A stretch of 64,000 nucleotides of DNA from Eremomyces bilateralis CBS 781.70 (taxonomy: Eukaryota > Ascomycota > Dothideomycetes > Eremomycetales > Eremomycetaceae), in assembly GCF_010015585.1 (NCBI RefSeq), contig NW_022985067.1, forward strand, positions 1,006,437 to 1,070,436, given 5' to 3'. The position numbers and the translations under genes were made by a program. Of the stretch, positions 9,880 through 20,223 are shown one piece after another. The number at the start of each line of letters is the position of its first letter. Position 1 is the stretch's first letter. The notes beneath the pieces are model-generated. The model made no database searches. It was not told where the DNA came from and was given only the letters and a program-made list of their open reading frames with translations.

Positions 9880-10896
9880 ATTGATAGTAAACAAGCAGTT
9901 GTAAGCTTCACGTGTGCCCAAGTTCGAGAAGATCGGCGGATATCAGTCGAAATATGATACTCGCGACGTCTTTACGGTCAAAGTACGTATGTATGCACCG
10001 GCTCCAAAGAATAAGTATAAGTAATCAAGAGCAGTTCGCCATCAAGGTATAAAGGGGTGACCTATCGTCACGATGAGTCCTATTGCCAAGTAGCCGGGCG
10101 TTCTGGACTAGGAAAAGAGCGTGGGATTCTGCATTGCTCTACTTCTGGATACGCGACTCGTAGCACCCCACACGCGATATCGGATTTATTTCATAATGAT
10201 ATTAACACTCAGTCGGATCGATTCCATTAAGTAGAACCTCAGTGTCGAACTCTTAAGTCCATTTAATGAGCTGTGTATTTTCTAGAACTGGACTCCAGGA
10301 CAAATCACTTTGATACGAAGACGAACCAGCAGTCAAGTACCATAGTCAAGCAGGGAAGATCGCATGGGTGGCCCAAGCTCGAGCTCTCCAGCTTCACTGC
10401 TTCAGTGCTTCACTGCTTCAGAGCTTCTCGGCTAGTATTTCTCTTCGTCTCTCAGTTCTCGCCATCAAGGTATTCCACTGCATCGCCCGCAGAGACTGGC
10501 ATCAATTACTCACTCACTCACTCACTCGCCATCAAGGTATTACCACAAACCGTCTACAGCTTGCACAATGGTGCGCCACGTAAAAGAACATTTTCATACT
10601 GTGTAGGCCTGCATAGCCAGGAAGCCCAGGATATATGTAATGGAACTGACTGAGGACGGCATACCAGAAGTTTGTTAAGTTTCTCTCTGTACAGTGTTTA
10701 TTATATTCATGTCATGGCACATCTGCTGCTCTTCATCTTGAGCCTATCTATCGTCATTTATTCGACTTTTGCGGTTACTCTGGATGGATCGCTCTGTCTA
10801 GCCAAAGAACAGCCTGAGCTAACGCTAAATGAGATCGCGGTACGTTGCCCATTTGCTATTTTACTTACACGGATCTCCTGGATTCGACATCCCTTT
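9880..10896. other. Intergenic stretch with short dispersed repeats
   Basis: The 14-mer CGCCATCAAGGTAT occurs three times (10037, 10460, 10527) in the same orientation. Between them are CTTCACTGCTTCAG-type and ACTC-type simple repeats (about 10394-10525). No gene is supported before the methyltransferase gene, although the frame of its first exon stays open back to 10672. Confidence 0.5.
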
Positions 10897-12361
10897 ATGT
10901 CAAGTTGGGATCTAGTGGACGTTGATCGAGCATGCGCAAAGCAGGGACAGCAGGCCCTTTTCGGCAATCTCGTGGCATACCATATCACGTCTGTGACCGT
11001 TCAAAAGCCGCCAAAGAAACAAAGTTCCCCGCGCCAGCGCGAGGAGAAAGTTCGCTTGCGCAGCCGGCTGGAGCGCCAGAGAGGTAGATGGAACTCGCAT
11101 CACCCACGATATCGCCTTCTTGACGCCATCTATGGCTTCTCACGCTATCAAGAGCAAAACGGAGTCGAACTCCGGCGATGGAAAACCTTATACAAGCATG
11201 TTTCTATACCACAGAAGGCAGTACGTCAGAACAATACAACAACGTAAACTGGACGCTCACTCATCGGGCTCACCCTACGCTAGATGCTTGAGCATGTAGT
11301 TTATTACTCAAAGAAGCTCGAAGCCACCGAACAGCTAATCCGGAAGAACCAGAATCTGTGCGACATGATTGTGCAGAATGCCCTACGGTTCTACGAAGTC
11401 AAGCAGATCGAGTTGGACCAGTTTATCAAAGACGCGGACACGAATAAACGGAAGGCAGATCGAACGAGTGTCTCGCAGGCGCTGAAACACTTCGTTCGTG
11501 ACTGGGCGAGCGACGGCGAGCATGAGCGAAAGGCTACGTTTCCATGTATTCTCCGAACACTGGGAACCTTATTTCCACAGCGAGCTGCAGAGCCAGGGAA
11601 ACACCAGCGGGTACTGATCCCCGGCGCTGGGCTTGGACGGCTGGGTTACGATATTGCGGCCCTTGGAGGTGAGTTTCCTTCTCCACTATGGGCTGCTGGA
11701 GGTGGCGACACTATTGATGTTCGCGACTAAAAATCCATGTCAGCCCGCATTGCTAATGCTATGACTAGGGTTCGACGTAACCATCAACGAATGGTCCATG
11801 TATATGAATGTCGCTTATCGCGTCCTCGAAACGGAGGAGGACCTCTCACCCTTCACCTTCCATCCTTTCATTGACTCCTGGTCACATCACGCTACTTCCG
11901 CCGACATGCAGCGCGCTGTATCCTTCCCCGACCGACCCCTCAACACTTCGTCCGTCGTCCTCGTCGAAGGCGACTTCACCACCGAATTTCAGACCGGACA
12001 CAGCGACTACGATGCCATCGTCACACACTTCTTCATCGATACGGCACGCAATCTGATGAGCTACCTCGAGACGATCCACCGCACCTTGCGACCGGGCGGC
12101 TACTGGATCAACTCGGGTCCGCTGCTGTACGGGAGTGGGCCGTTTGTGCAACTGTCCCTGGATGAAATCATCTTGTTGTCGGAGGCATTGGGATTTGAGT
12201 TTATTGAGACGAGTCCGAGGTGCGGCGAGGTCACGTTGTCAGGGAAAAAGGTGAGGTCGATGTCGGCAATATATGGGTCGAATGAGAGGGCACTGAACAT
12301 AAATGGATATAAGGTGCAGTTTTGGGTTGCGAGGAAGCGGTTAAGGAACGGAGATCGGTGA
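10897..12361 (+). CDS. Carnosine N-methyltransferase-like protein (N2227 family)
   Basis: The exons are 10897(?)-11220, 11284-11668 and 11769-12361, about 433 residues. The family N-terminal helices are readable (HPRYRLLDAIYGFSRYQ, then ELRRWKTLYKHVS and KLEATEQLIRKNQNL). The S-adenosylmethionine site is VLIPGAGLGRLGYDIA, continuing across the second intron into GFDVTINEWSMYMN. The catalytic-side motifs are DAIVTHFFIDTARN and LRPGGYWINSGPLLYG. Family members methylate carnosine or related histidine dipeptides; the fungal substrate is unknown. The start is uncertain: the frame is open upstream to 10672, where another ATG would add a hydrophobic leader not expected for a cytosolic enzyme. No inactivating change is visible. 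Confidence 0.85.
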
Positions 12362-12594
12362 TAGGCGAAGACACGGCCGATTTTACCTCGAAAAAACCAC
12401 TACTTCATATCGAGGCAAGGTATTGGACAGTACGCACTCCTATGGAGATATGTTGTATTGTCCGTATTCACAATAGCCAGGATCCTGAGATCGATTTCTA
12501 AATATGTGGTTCAGATACCGTACTATCCAGCGAATACCTCTAAGTCTATTGGTGTTTTGTCATGCTACAGAACACCGTCCATCCTATTACAGCT
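12362..12594. other. 3' flank of the methyltransferase gene
   Basis: No gene is seen. The stretch separates the methyltransferase from the Dabb-domain relic. Confidence 0.4.
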
Positions 12595-12775
12595 TAAGTA
12601 AATGTCCTGTCAGTAAAACCAATGACTTGCGCCTTTTCAAAAACCTGCCCAAGCGTCTCCTTGAATTTGCTATGGGCCGGATCATTATTGACGTAGTAAT
12701 CTCTATCCTCGACGCTCTTAAATTCCTCGACAAACGCATGCGTGATGCCATTCTACATGGTGCCTCTTGACGTTA
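12595..12775 (-). pseudogene. Dabb (stress-responsive A/B barrel) domain relic
   Basis: On the minus strand a frame reads NGITHAFVEEFKSVEDRDYY, then NDPAHSKFKETLGQVFEKAQ and VIGF. This is the second half of a Dabb-domain monomer, which has the conserved pattern G-x-T-H-A-x-V-x-x-F-x-S. A stop codon lies three codons before the NGITHAF segment, and the first half of the domain upstream (12780-13000) is not readable. Dabb proteins are small dimeric barrels, some of them polyketide cyclases or stress proteins. This copy is a fragment. Confidence 0.65.
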
Positions 12776-13122
12776 TCGATCCCCATTGGTACTGATTCCG
12801 AGAACCTGTTTACGGGCCTCCATCAGCTCCATTTGGGCACATCTAGAACCTTGTTGAAGTTGAATATTCCAGGTCTTCATTAAGTGAGGAGCCGGAATCT
12901 ATCTCAGGAATGATGAGGAGAACGAGCTATATACATACATAGGCTAGTCCCGGTTAGGAATGAATCACAATATGCATCACCTACTCTAACCAGACGATGA
13001 TGGTTGCTTCCAACAAACCCTTTGGTCACGCGTCGACGCGGTCGCCCGAATCCATCCTCGCACGCCTCTCAATAAATACCTCTCGCAGATCCGGGCGCTA
13101 GAGAACTATCATATATCGAATA
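12776..13122. other. Spacer before the pogo relic
   Basis: It may hold the unreadable first half of the Dabb gene. The TA at 13121-13122 is the left target duplication of the neighbouring transposon. Confidence 0.4.
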
Positions 13123-14579
13123 AGTCAACGGACCCACTTTCCATGCAACCTAGATTCCGTGCACCCCTTGAGATAATACGTAGATACTTAGATCGCTTTT
13201 GATCAATGAAATAAATTCAACAACACCATCTAATATTATCAGGATGCCTCGTATTAATGAAGAGGCAGTCCAACAAGCTATTAATGCTTTTCATGGCCAA
13301 GAATTTGACTCGCTGAATAAATGTGCGGATGCGTACGGTATCAAGAGATCTACACTCCGGGACAGACTCAACGGCAACGATTCCCACCAAAATAGTTCGA
13401 AGAAACTTCAGAAGTTATCTCCCGTGTCCTCAGTGGCTCAAGAAGAAGTTTTTGCCAGAAAGCAAGCCCATGAACTCCCCGGCAGCGAACGGCGCGCAGG
13501 AATGCCGCCTATTAATATGCGATGGGCACGGCTCCCACGCCACGGTCGAGTTCATGAAGTTGGTCAAGGACAACCGCGTATTCTTTGTTGTTTTTGCCCC
13601 CCCATTGTTCCTACCTCCTCCAGCCCCTTGACGTCGCGTGTTTCTCGCCCCTAAAGTCCAAATATCATAAAGAGCTCTCCCAATTAGCATCATTAGATGA
13701 TTCCGCACCTGTAAAAAAGCATAATTTTATATATATATACTCTAAATCCCGAAAAGAAGCTTTGAATTCGTACAATATTCGTGCCAGCTTCCGTGGAACT
13801 GGAACGGTTCCGTTCAACCCAGACAAAGTATTAAATAGCACCCAATTAAACGAGAACCATCAAATACAACGTCATGTGACTCCAGAGCCGCAGTATACTT
13901 ATGTATTCCGTACGCCCAAAGGCCTCAAAGATATATACGATGCCAAATTAGACGAAATGGGGGGCCGGGATTTCAGGAGGTTTCAGGGGAAGGTCGCAAA
14001 GGCACTGGCAGAGAAGAACACGGAAACCGCCCGACTCAAAGCCGAACTTCAAAGGGCTGAAAATACAATTTCAGACTTAGGAGGGCTTGCTAGCAAGAAA
14101 AGGAAACGGGTTCAGCCCAATCTGAACGAACGATTTGTTCAGATTGACCAGATTGTTGCGGCTCAGGAGGCAGCTAGGGGAGAGGGAACATGTCGGAACT
14201 CCGCGGCTATTACTTAGTCACCGCCCCTTGTAGATTACATAAGATTACATAAGCCTGGGTATATATACCCGTCAAGGTAAACTATGTACTTCTGACCGAA
14301 TACAAGCATCTCACTGCCTCTGAACAGGTATCCTATTGTTTCCGTGATTGATTGACACGCCAAAACGATCAACAGAACAAAAGGCTGCAAAACGCCTTCA
14401 AATTAACCCGGAGGAAACGTCTTGATAATTGCAGAAGGCAATGTTTAAGTCACTCTATCCACAATTTCAATTACAGCTATAGAAAAATATATGGTGGTGG
14501 TTACATTCCGCAAAATCCATTCGTCTTTGTGTCCTATTGGAGTTGTGGTGGGGGTGCACGGAAACTGGGTCCGTTGACT
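13123..14579 (+). mobile_element. Pogo/Fot1-type DNA transposon, internally deleted relic
   Basis: Terminal inverted repeats AGTCAACGGACCCA (13123-13136 and complement 14566-14579) are flanked by TA on both sides (13121-13122, 14580-14581), as in the Tc1/mariner pogo group. Inside, the transposase starts at 13244 with MPRINEEAVQQAINAFHGQ (psq-type helix-turn-helix). Most of the DNA-binding and early DDE region is then missing. It resumes in another frame with LICDGHGSHATVEFM (second catalytic Asp) and in a third with SYLLQPLDVACFSPLKS, then reads on to a stop at 14217. The element is 1,457 bp and cannot encode a transposase. Its TIRs resemble those of the intact element at 20224, so the two belong to related families. 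Confidence 0.9.
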
Positions 14580-14777
14580 TAACCGCCACAAACATCCTTC
14601 GTGTCTGCAAGCTGCTTCTCAGGGGACGAGACGTAGACACCCAAAGAGTTCGCCAGTAACAACCTTACCGATATATGCCGCAATATAGCTGGCATATACA
14701 GCCATATGTTTCGCGGAATTCTTGTTACAATTCGCCAGGGGCCAGTAAGAGATGGGACTCTGGAGCTGTTACTCAAA

Positions 14778-15849
14778 TTACACCAAAAATTGCTTCTTCC
14801 AGAACTCAATCTGGCAAGCGATGACTTTCTCGAATGGTTCCCCCTAATAACCGTCGTAATGACCGCCAGGGAAGATATAGATGTCCTTGGGCTCCCGTGT
14901 ACGCGAGTAGGATTCGATGGCAATATCGGTAGGTGTAAGCTCATCCTTGTCCGCAACGCACATCAGCAATGGCGTGGGAGAGATGTGATGGATGTAGCCC
15001 GACGCATTGTATGCTCAGAAGGCTTCGATGCTAAAATTCTGGCATTAGTGGACGCGGGCTAACTCGATTGTTTGGTCACTTACCTCTTAACTGTGATTTC
15101 GTTCCTTACTGTGGGGTACTTTTTTATCCCTGAAGTCACATACTCGTAACTATCTGGAGTCGGAAGATTGCAAAGTTCCTCCTCGGATTGGTTGGATACG
15201 TTCTTTATCGTCATTGCTGGTTCGCCTCTAACATGTCCTTGTCGATCTGTGTCTTGTCAGAGACTTATACCGGAATGATATTTTGAAACCGACTCACCCT
15301 TGTCGAATAGGGCTTCTATGTTCTTCACCAAATCGTTTCTGGTCATCCTATGGAAGTTGGTCTATCCATCTGTGACAGGGAACTGATGCATATTAATTAG
15401 CTGTGCTACATACTCGGACAGTACCCTGCATACCTGGCTGATCACCGCCTTCACTCTTCGATCAACGGCTGCAACCGTGAGAACATGAACGGCACTGTAG
15501 CTCGTGCCCCAGACTACTATCTTCTTCTCATCAACGTCTGGTCGTAGCTGAGCATAGGTGATTGCGTCACTGTAGTCGGCGATTTGATGAGCAGGAATGA
15601 CCTCCTGTCGAGGCTCTCCATCGCTCGCACCAAGATTTCGATTGTTGTAAAGCAGCACCGTGACGGGAAGCTCGGCCGGAAACCGCTCGGTGAAAGGCAA
15701 CATGCCCATATATTTTATCGCGCCAAAGCCATTGCTCATCACAATGCAAGGAAGCTTGGCCCCTTTGGAGGCAACCGGACACGCCCTTCTCTTTCTTTGA
15801 CCCCGCAACTATGAGGTTCTACTCTAGCAGCACAAGAGACAACTTCCAT
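14778..15849 (-). pseudogene. Alpha/beta-hydrolase pseudogene (AF380-like)
   Basis: The minus-strand order is complete: LPCIVMSNGFGAIKYMGM, YNNRNLGASDGEPRQEV, IADYSDAITYAQLRPDVD, VVWGTSYSAVHVLTVAAVD (nucleophile elbow G-T-S-Y-S), two middle exons near 15090-15330, and a C-terminal part with TPLLMCVADKDELTPTD (acid) and FPGGHYDGY (His). This layout resembles the alpha/beta hydrolases of fungal secondary-metabolite clusters such as the fumagillin polyketide transferase. The C-terminal exon has two in-frame stops (SIEAF-stop-AYN and HYDGY-stop-GEP), and the N-terminus is frame-shifted around 15790-15810. It stands next to a pathway-type regulator. Confidence 0.8.
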
Positions 15850-16290
15850 GTACGTGGAGACAGGATGACTGATGAAGGGTTGCGGGACATGCTCTTGATG
15901 GATGTCTGAGAGTGTAGCGGGGACGGAGACTACGCCGAAGTTCCCTCTCAGACCCGCACAATAGTACTACGGGTTCTACGGCACTATTTCCTCTCCTGCA
16001 AATGTATGCTTGGGTCCAAGTTCCGACTCTCTATCCTTGTCCAATGTCTACCGTGCCTTGGAGTAAGGTAAGCTTCTTAATCTCTCATAGAGAGTGCCAG
16101 ACATTTGAAACCAGAGTTACGTAGACCACCCGTACCCCTTTTCATCCACTTCATCCAGCTCGGACCCCGCACCATTGGACGTTGAGCCATCCACTGCTCT
16201 AACAAGATGGTGTCCAGCGACCACATACGAGCAAAGACATTGAATCTGAGCATGCGCTGTTCAAAGCCAAAGTGACTAGAACTATTTAGC
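15850..16290. other. Spacer upstream of the hydrolase pseudogene
   Basis: No gene is seen. It contains the former promoter of the hydrolase and the 3' flank of the regulator. Confidence 0.5.
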
Positions 16291-19200
16291 CTAGTTTAAA
16301 CTCTCTATAGTGCTGTAGAATCTACGTGATAAATCCCACACGCTCAAGTTTTCGATAGCCTGAAGGGCAATGGCCTTGAGTTTTGCGTAGCTGCCATCTT
16401 CGTAAATATCGTGTGCGTCGTCAATGGAAGGATAGCCACAGTTCTTGTTGATCCAGAGGACAACTGCATTCTGCTGAGCAACTGTACGAGACCATGGGAT
16501 ACGGTCGAGCCGGACGGAGTCTTCACTTTCGCTAGCTTCATTGGCCAAAGTGCCACTAGCCGTGGCGGGAGTGCTGAGATTGACAGCGCAGGATTCCCTG
16601 ATTGAACTACGCGTCTTCCTCTTTTCTGGGCCGAACTTGACGAATGCAAGAACATATGCATAAGCGTCAAAAACCCTCATTATCTCGCATGGGGTGTTGA
16701 CTGTGCATTCTCTAGAAATTGCAATGATGGATGCCGCATGGTATACGAGTCGTCTCGCATGGACAGGATCACTAGCGAGGACCATTTGCAGCCTGGTCTT
16801 TGCCATATCCAGCTCCATGTCGTTTGGGCTCGTCCCGTTCTGGCAGATAAGTATGATCATTTCCATCATTTCTTGTTGGCTGTACAAGTTCGCATGATGA
16901 TAAATAAGGCAAGTAATGCTGATTGTGTTAGGTACCAGTCAATTCAGTCACAGTTTGGGCACTTACTTGACATGAACAAGGTCTTGAGGTCGGGACGGTC
17001 TTACTGCAGAATCATGCAGCAATTTCAGACTCTGGAACAGATATTTCCTGAGAGGTTTCTGAGACTCTGTGAACGAATTCAGGGCGTAAAGGTTTAAGAT
17101 GGAGTTGTCCATCTCCTTCAGATTCCAGAAAAGTCGAGCGATGGTTTGAGCGCAACAGCGCTTCCACCATGATGGCACATTGTCAGAAATCGCTTTTCCG
17201 TTCAAGATTTCACGAAGGAGCGGCCGAAAAGGAGCTCCTTGAAGTGAATGTCCTGTTAGGGACGCCATGGACGCCCATGCTACGGCAGATTGCGCCTCCC
17301 AAAGGCTCTCATCGCAGGGCAGCCTGTCTGGAAGTTCTTGCAAGCTCACCACGCCTCGCTTGGTCGTCAGAGTCGAGAGACTGTTGTCATATTCGAAAAC
17401 ACTCCACGCGAGTCTCTTTGCCATCTCAGCAGCCCGCCACTGATGCCATGCAAACTCGAGTTTTGCAGCATCTTTGGGGTCGAGGTCTTCAATGGAAGGG
17501 ACCTTTAAGCTCCATGGATCGGCGATGTTTATGGAGCGGTACACGCCGGTTCTCCTAAGAGCTTGCACCAGGATTCCGCGGAAGTTGTCGGCGCGCTCAT
17601 GGAGTGACGGAACGGCGACACCCAAGCAGTAGACTTGATGATACAAGGATGCAGCTGCGAACTCGATGTTCTGATAGTCGGCAGGTCCGCGTGCATACTG
17701 CGATTCCACTTCTAGTCAGTAAGATTCCAGGTAGCACGCAAAGTCGATGGAGTATACCGCTTCGTTCAAATGCCGAAAACATATCTCGGCCAGCATGCTT
17801 GACTCCGCGTCCAGCCCCTTCTTCCTATGATACTTTGTAGACCCAAGACATGCTAAGGCAGCTATGAGGTGTGTGGGACATTTCGCAATGTTCCATGTCG
17901 CCTGGTGCATGACCGGTAACCCAGGATAGAACTCCGCAAAGTAAATGGTGACCATCTTTTCGAGATGGTGGGCCGCGGCGCTATGTTCCGGTGAATCAAT
18001 ATCTGACGGCAGATACGGTTTGGAGAGGACGCTGCTGATACTGCTCGCGAGTGTTGTACTCGCAACCGAAGAGCACTGGCTAAGCCTTCGCCTAGGAACT
18101 GTTGGCTGATTCACAGTGTGATGCCTGTTCACTTGACCAGGGGTCGGAGGAACGGGAGCGCCTGAAAACCATGGCAACGGAGAAAATTCCGGGGAAGCTA
18201 AGCGCGCAGCTTCCGCGAAAGCTGTTGCTGTTGGTGCATCCATCGATTGGCCGAAAACAGTCTGTTGAGCAAGCATTGCGGGTGGGAGCGCAGAGCCCTG
18301 TTGATCGAATCCAAGCCAATCTATTCCCCAGGGAGCACAAAGGTCCCAGTCGAGGTTGGCGAGATCCAAGTCAGATATGCTTCTTGGATCGTCTAATTGG
18401 TCTATCAAGGAGCTATTGTCTTGCAAGTCGATTCGTGTCGGCTCAGATTGCTGAATGTCCCCGAGTGGTGAAGAATCAGGAGGAAGATTGAGACCATATA
18501 AGCCTCTGTTCAGTCTCGTTGGATTAGGAGGTGGGTGCTGGATGTCATTGAGAGGGAACTCCGGTTGCTGGGCATCGATGCTTCCATCGTCACGAGATGG
18601 TCGGGATGAAGACATGGACGCTTGGATCAAGCTTTCTGGACTGTAGTGGGTCGCTCTGGGCGAAGCAGATGCATCGTTCCGGGTACTTTCTGAAGAATGA
18701 TGCGCAGATTCTGCCACATTTACGTTGACATTGCTCGACAGATTCTGGAAAATGCATTCCGTGCCTCTAGTGACGCAAGAATCGCAAGGCGGTGACCGTG
18801 AACACTTTAGCTTCCGTCGAATGCAATTCTGGCATGAAGTTTTCCGTATATTCGGCAGTGTGATGCCGTGAACCAACCGGTCATGACGCAAAAGTATGTC
18901 CTTTCGGCTGAAAAGCTTCCCGCATGGTTTACATTGGAAGCCCTCCGTCCGACCAGCTCCACTGTCAAGAAAAATCAGTAATGGATCGAGTGAAGCATCG
19001 GAGACGTACCGTGAATGAAGTTGTCGGTGCCGCTGGAGATGCGTCTGGCGCGTCAATTTCACCCCACATATATCGCATTGGAATGCTTTGCGGACAGGCT
19101 CTTCCTATCACCACTTGTGATCAGTGTTGGCTGGAAGGATTGAATGGAACAGACCATACCGGTGCTGCTGGCATCTTTTTACGACGAAAGTTTGTCTCTT

Positions 19201-19309
19201 GGCCATTCCCGTGAGCTGGTATGTGTAGCGCAGAGTTATGTTGCCTATTCGCTGGATAGCATGGTGGTACAATCACATCCCTAGGAGAAGCAATCTCGGT
19301 AATCACCAA
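16291..19309 (-). CDS. C2H2 + Zn2Cys6 fungal transcription factor
   Basis: The inferred exons are 19160-19309, 19010-19104, 17758-18961, 16967-17697 and 16291-16879, giving 922 residues. Two C2H2 fingers (FQCDICGVKLTRQTHLQRHR, then FQCKPCGKLFSRKDILLRH) precede a Zn2Cys6 cluster (SCQNCIRRKLKCSRSPPCDSC followed by TRGTEC). A low-complexity linker and a fungal_trans-like middle domain (YFAEFYPGLPVMHQATWN, then LIAALACLGSTKYHRKKGL) follow. An in-frame TGA at 17716-17718 would truncate the protein. It falls inside a plausible 60-nt intron (17698-17757: GT start, CTGAC branch site, GCAG end) that keeps frame, so I splice it out. If that intron is not used, the gene is a nonsense pseudogene. Its neighbours suggest a pathway regulator of the hydrolase/SDR set. 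Confidence 0.75.
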
Positions 19310-19579
19310 GATACGTATTTAGAAGTCAATTGGCCCAAGGTGGTTAACTAAGGCTAACTAAGTTAGTTAACTTAGGCACCTTAACTAATTAGTGTTTCTC
19401 CTCAAGCCAGACCTTGGTAAATGGTAAATGGTAATGCACAGTAGGCACTCCCCCAAGCCACATGTGGGGTAATTAGTGGGGATCGATTGGAGACTGGTCA
19501 GGAGTCAGGAGTACTCGGGACATCGAACTCCAACTAAAACCTTTTCCGGAACGGCTAATTATCGCGAACAAGAGTATTC
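19310..19579. promoter_or_regulatory. Promoter side of the C2H2/Zn2Cys6 regulator
   Basis: The stretch contains interleaved TTAACTAA / TTAGTTAA words (19345-19390) forming an imperfect inverted repeat (CTAACTAAGTTAGTTAACTTA). Function as a binding site is inference. Confidence 0.35.
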
Positions 19580-20223
19580 AGCTCTCGATGGCAGCCGGAT
19601 CCGCCATCGATATTGAAGTTTGTTGCCCGTCACCAAACTGCTAGCATCGCTCATCAAGTATCCTACTGCTCCGTCCAGCTCCTCTGGCACCGTCAATCGT
19701 TTCAATGCATTGCCTCGGTGAAATACTCCTCTAGCGTATGGTCACTCGCTATTACCGATCACAACATCTTCGTTAAAAATGGCCTATGTCGGTATTAGTG
19801 CAGAACGTTCCCCGAAGATGGATGCATCGTGCCCAGGGCTGATACTGTTCACGCGAATTTTATACTGTGCCATCTCTGCAGCAGCCTGTCGGATCAGACA
19901 AAGAACCGCAGGCTTGGAGCAGACGTATGCTGTGGCAGTCCGAGGAAATACCGCTTTGTGTCCCGCCGTCGAGGATATACAGATGACATTGCCTCCAGTT
20001 TTTTGCTTAATCATATGTTCGGCGCAGATTTGTACCGTCGAGAGCATTCCGTTCACCTGCCCACCAGTCAATGAGAAAGGTCATCTCATTGCTGAAAAGA
20101 GGACTTACATTGACGGCGAACGAGGCGTTCATGTCGTCTACGGTGTGTTCCATGAATGGATTATCTACTATAATAGCTGCTGCTGCGATGCTTTGTCACT
20201 CAGATTGTGTTTGGAGACGACTA

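Noticed and set aside
10672-10896. Hydrophobic leader in frame with the methyltransferase
   Set aside because: The frame is open, but an N2227 enzyme is not expected to have a signal peptide; treated as upstream sequence, not excluded.
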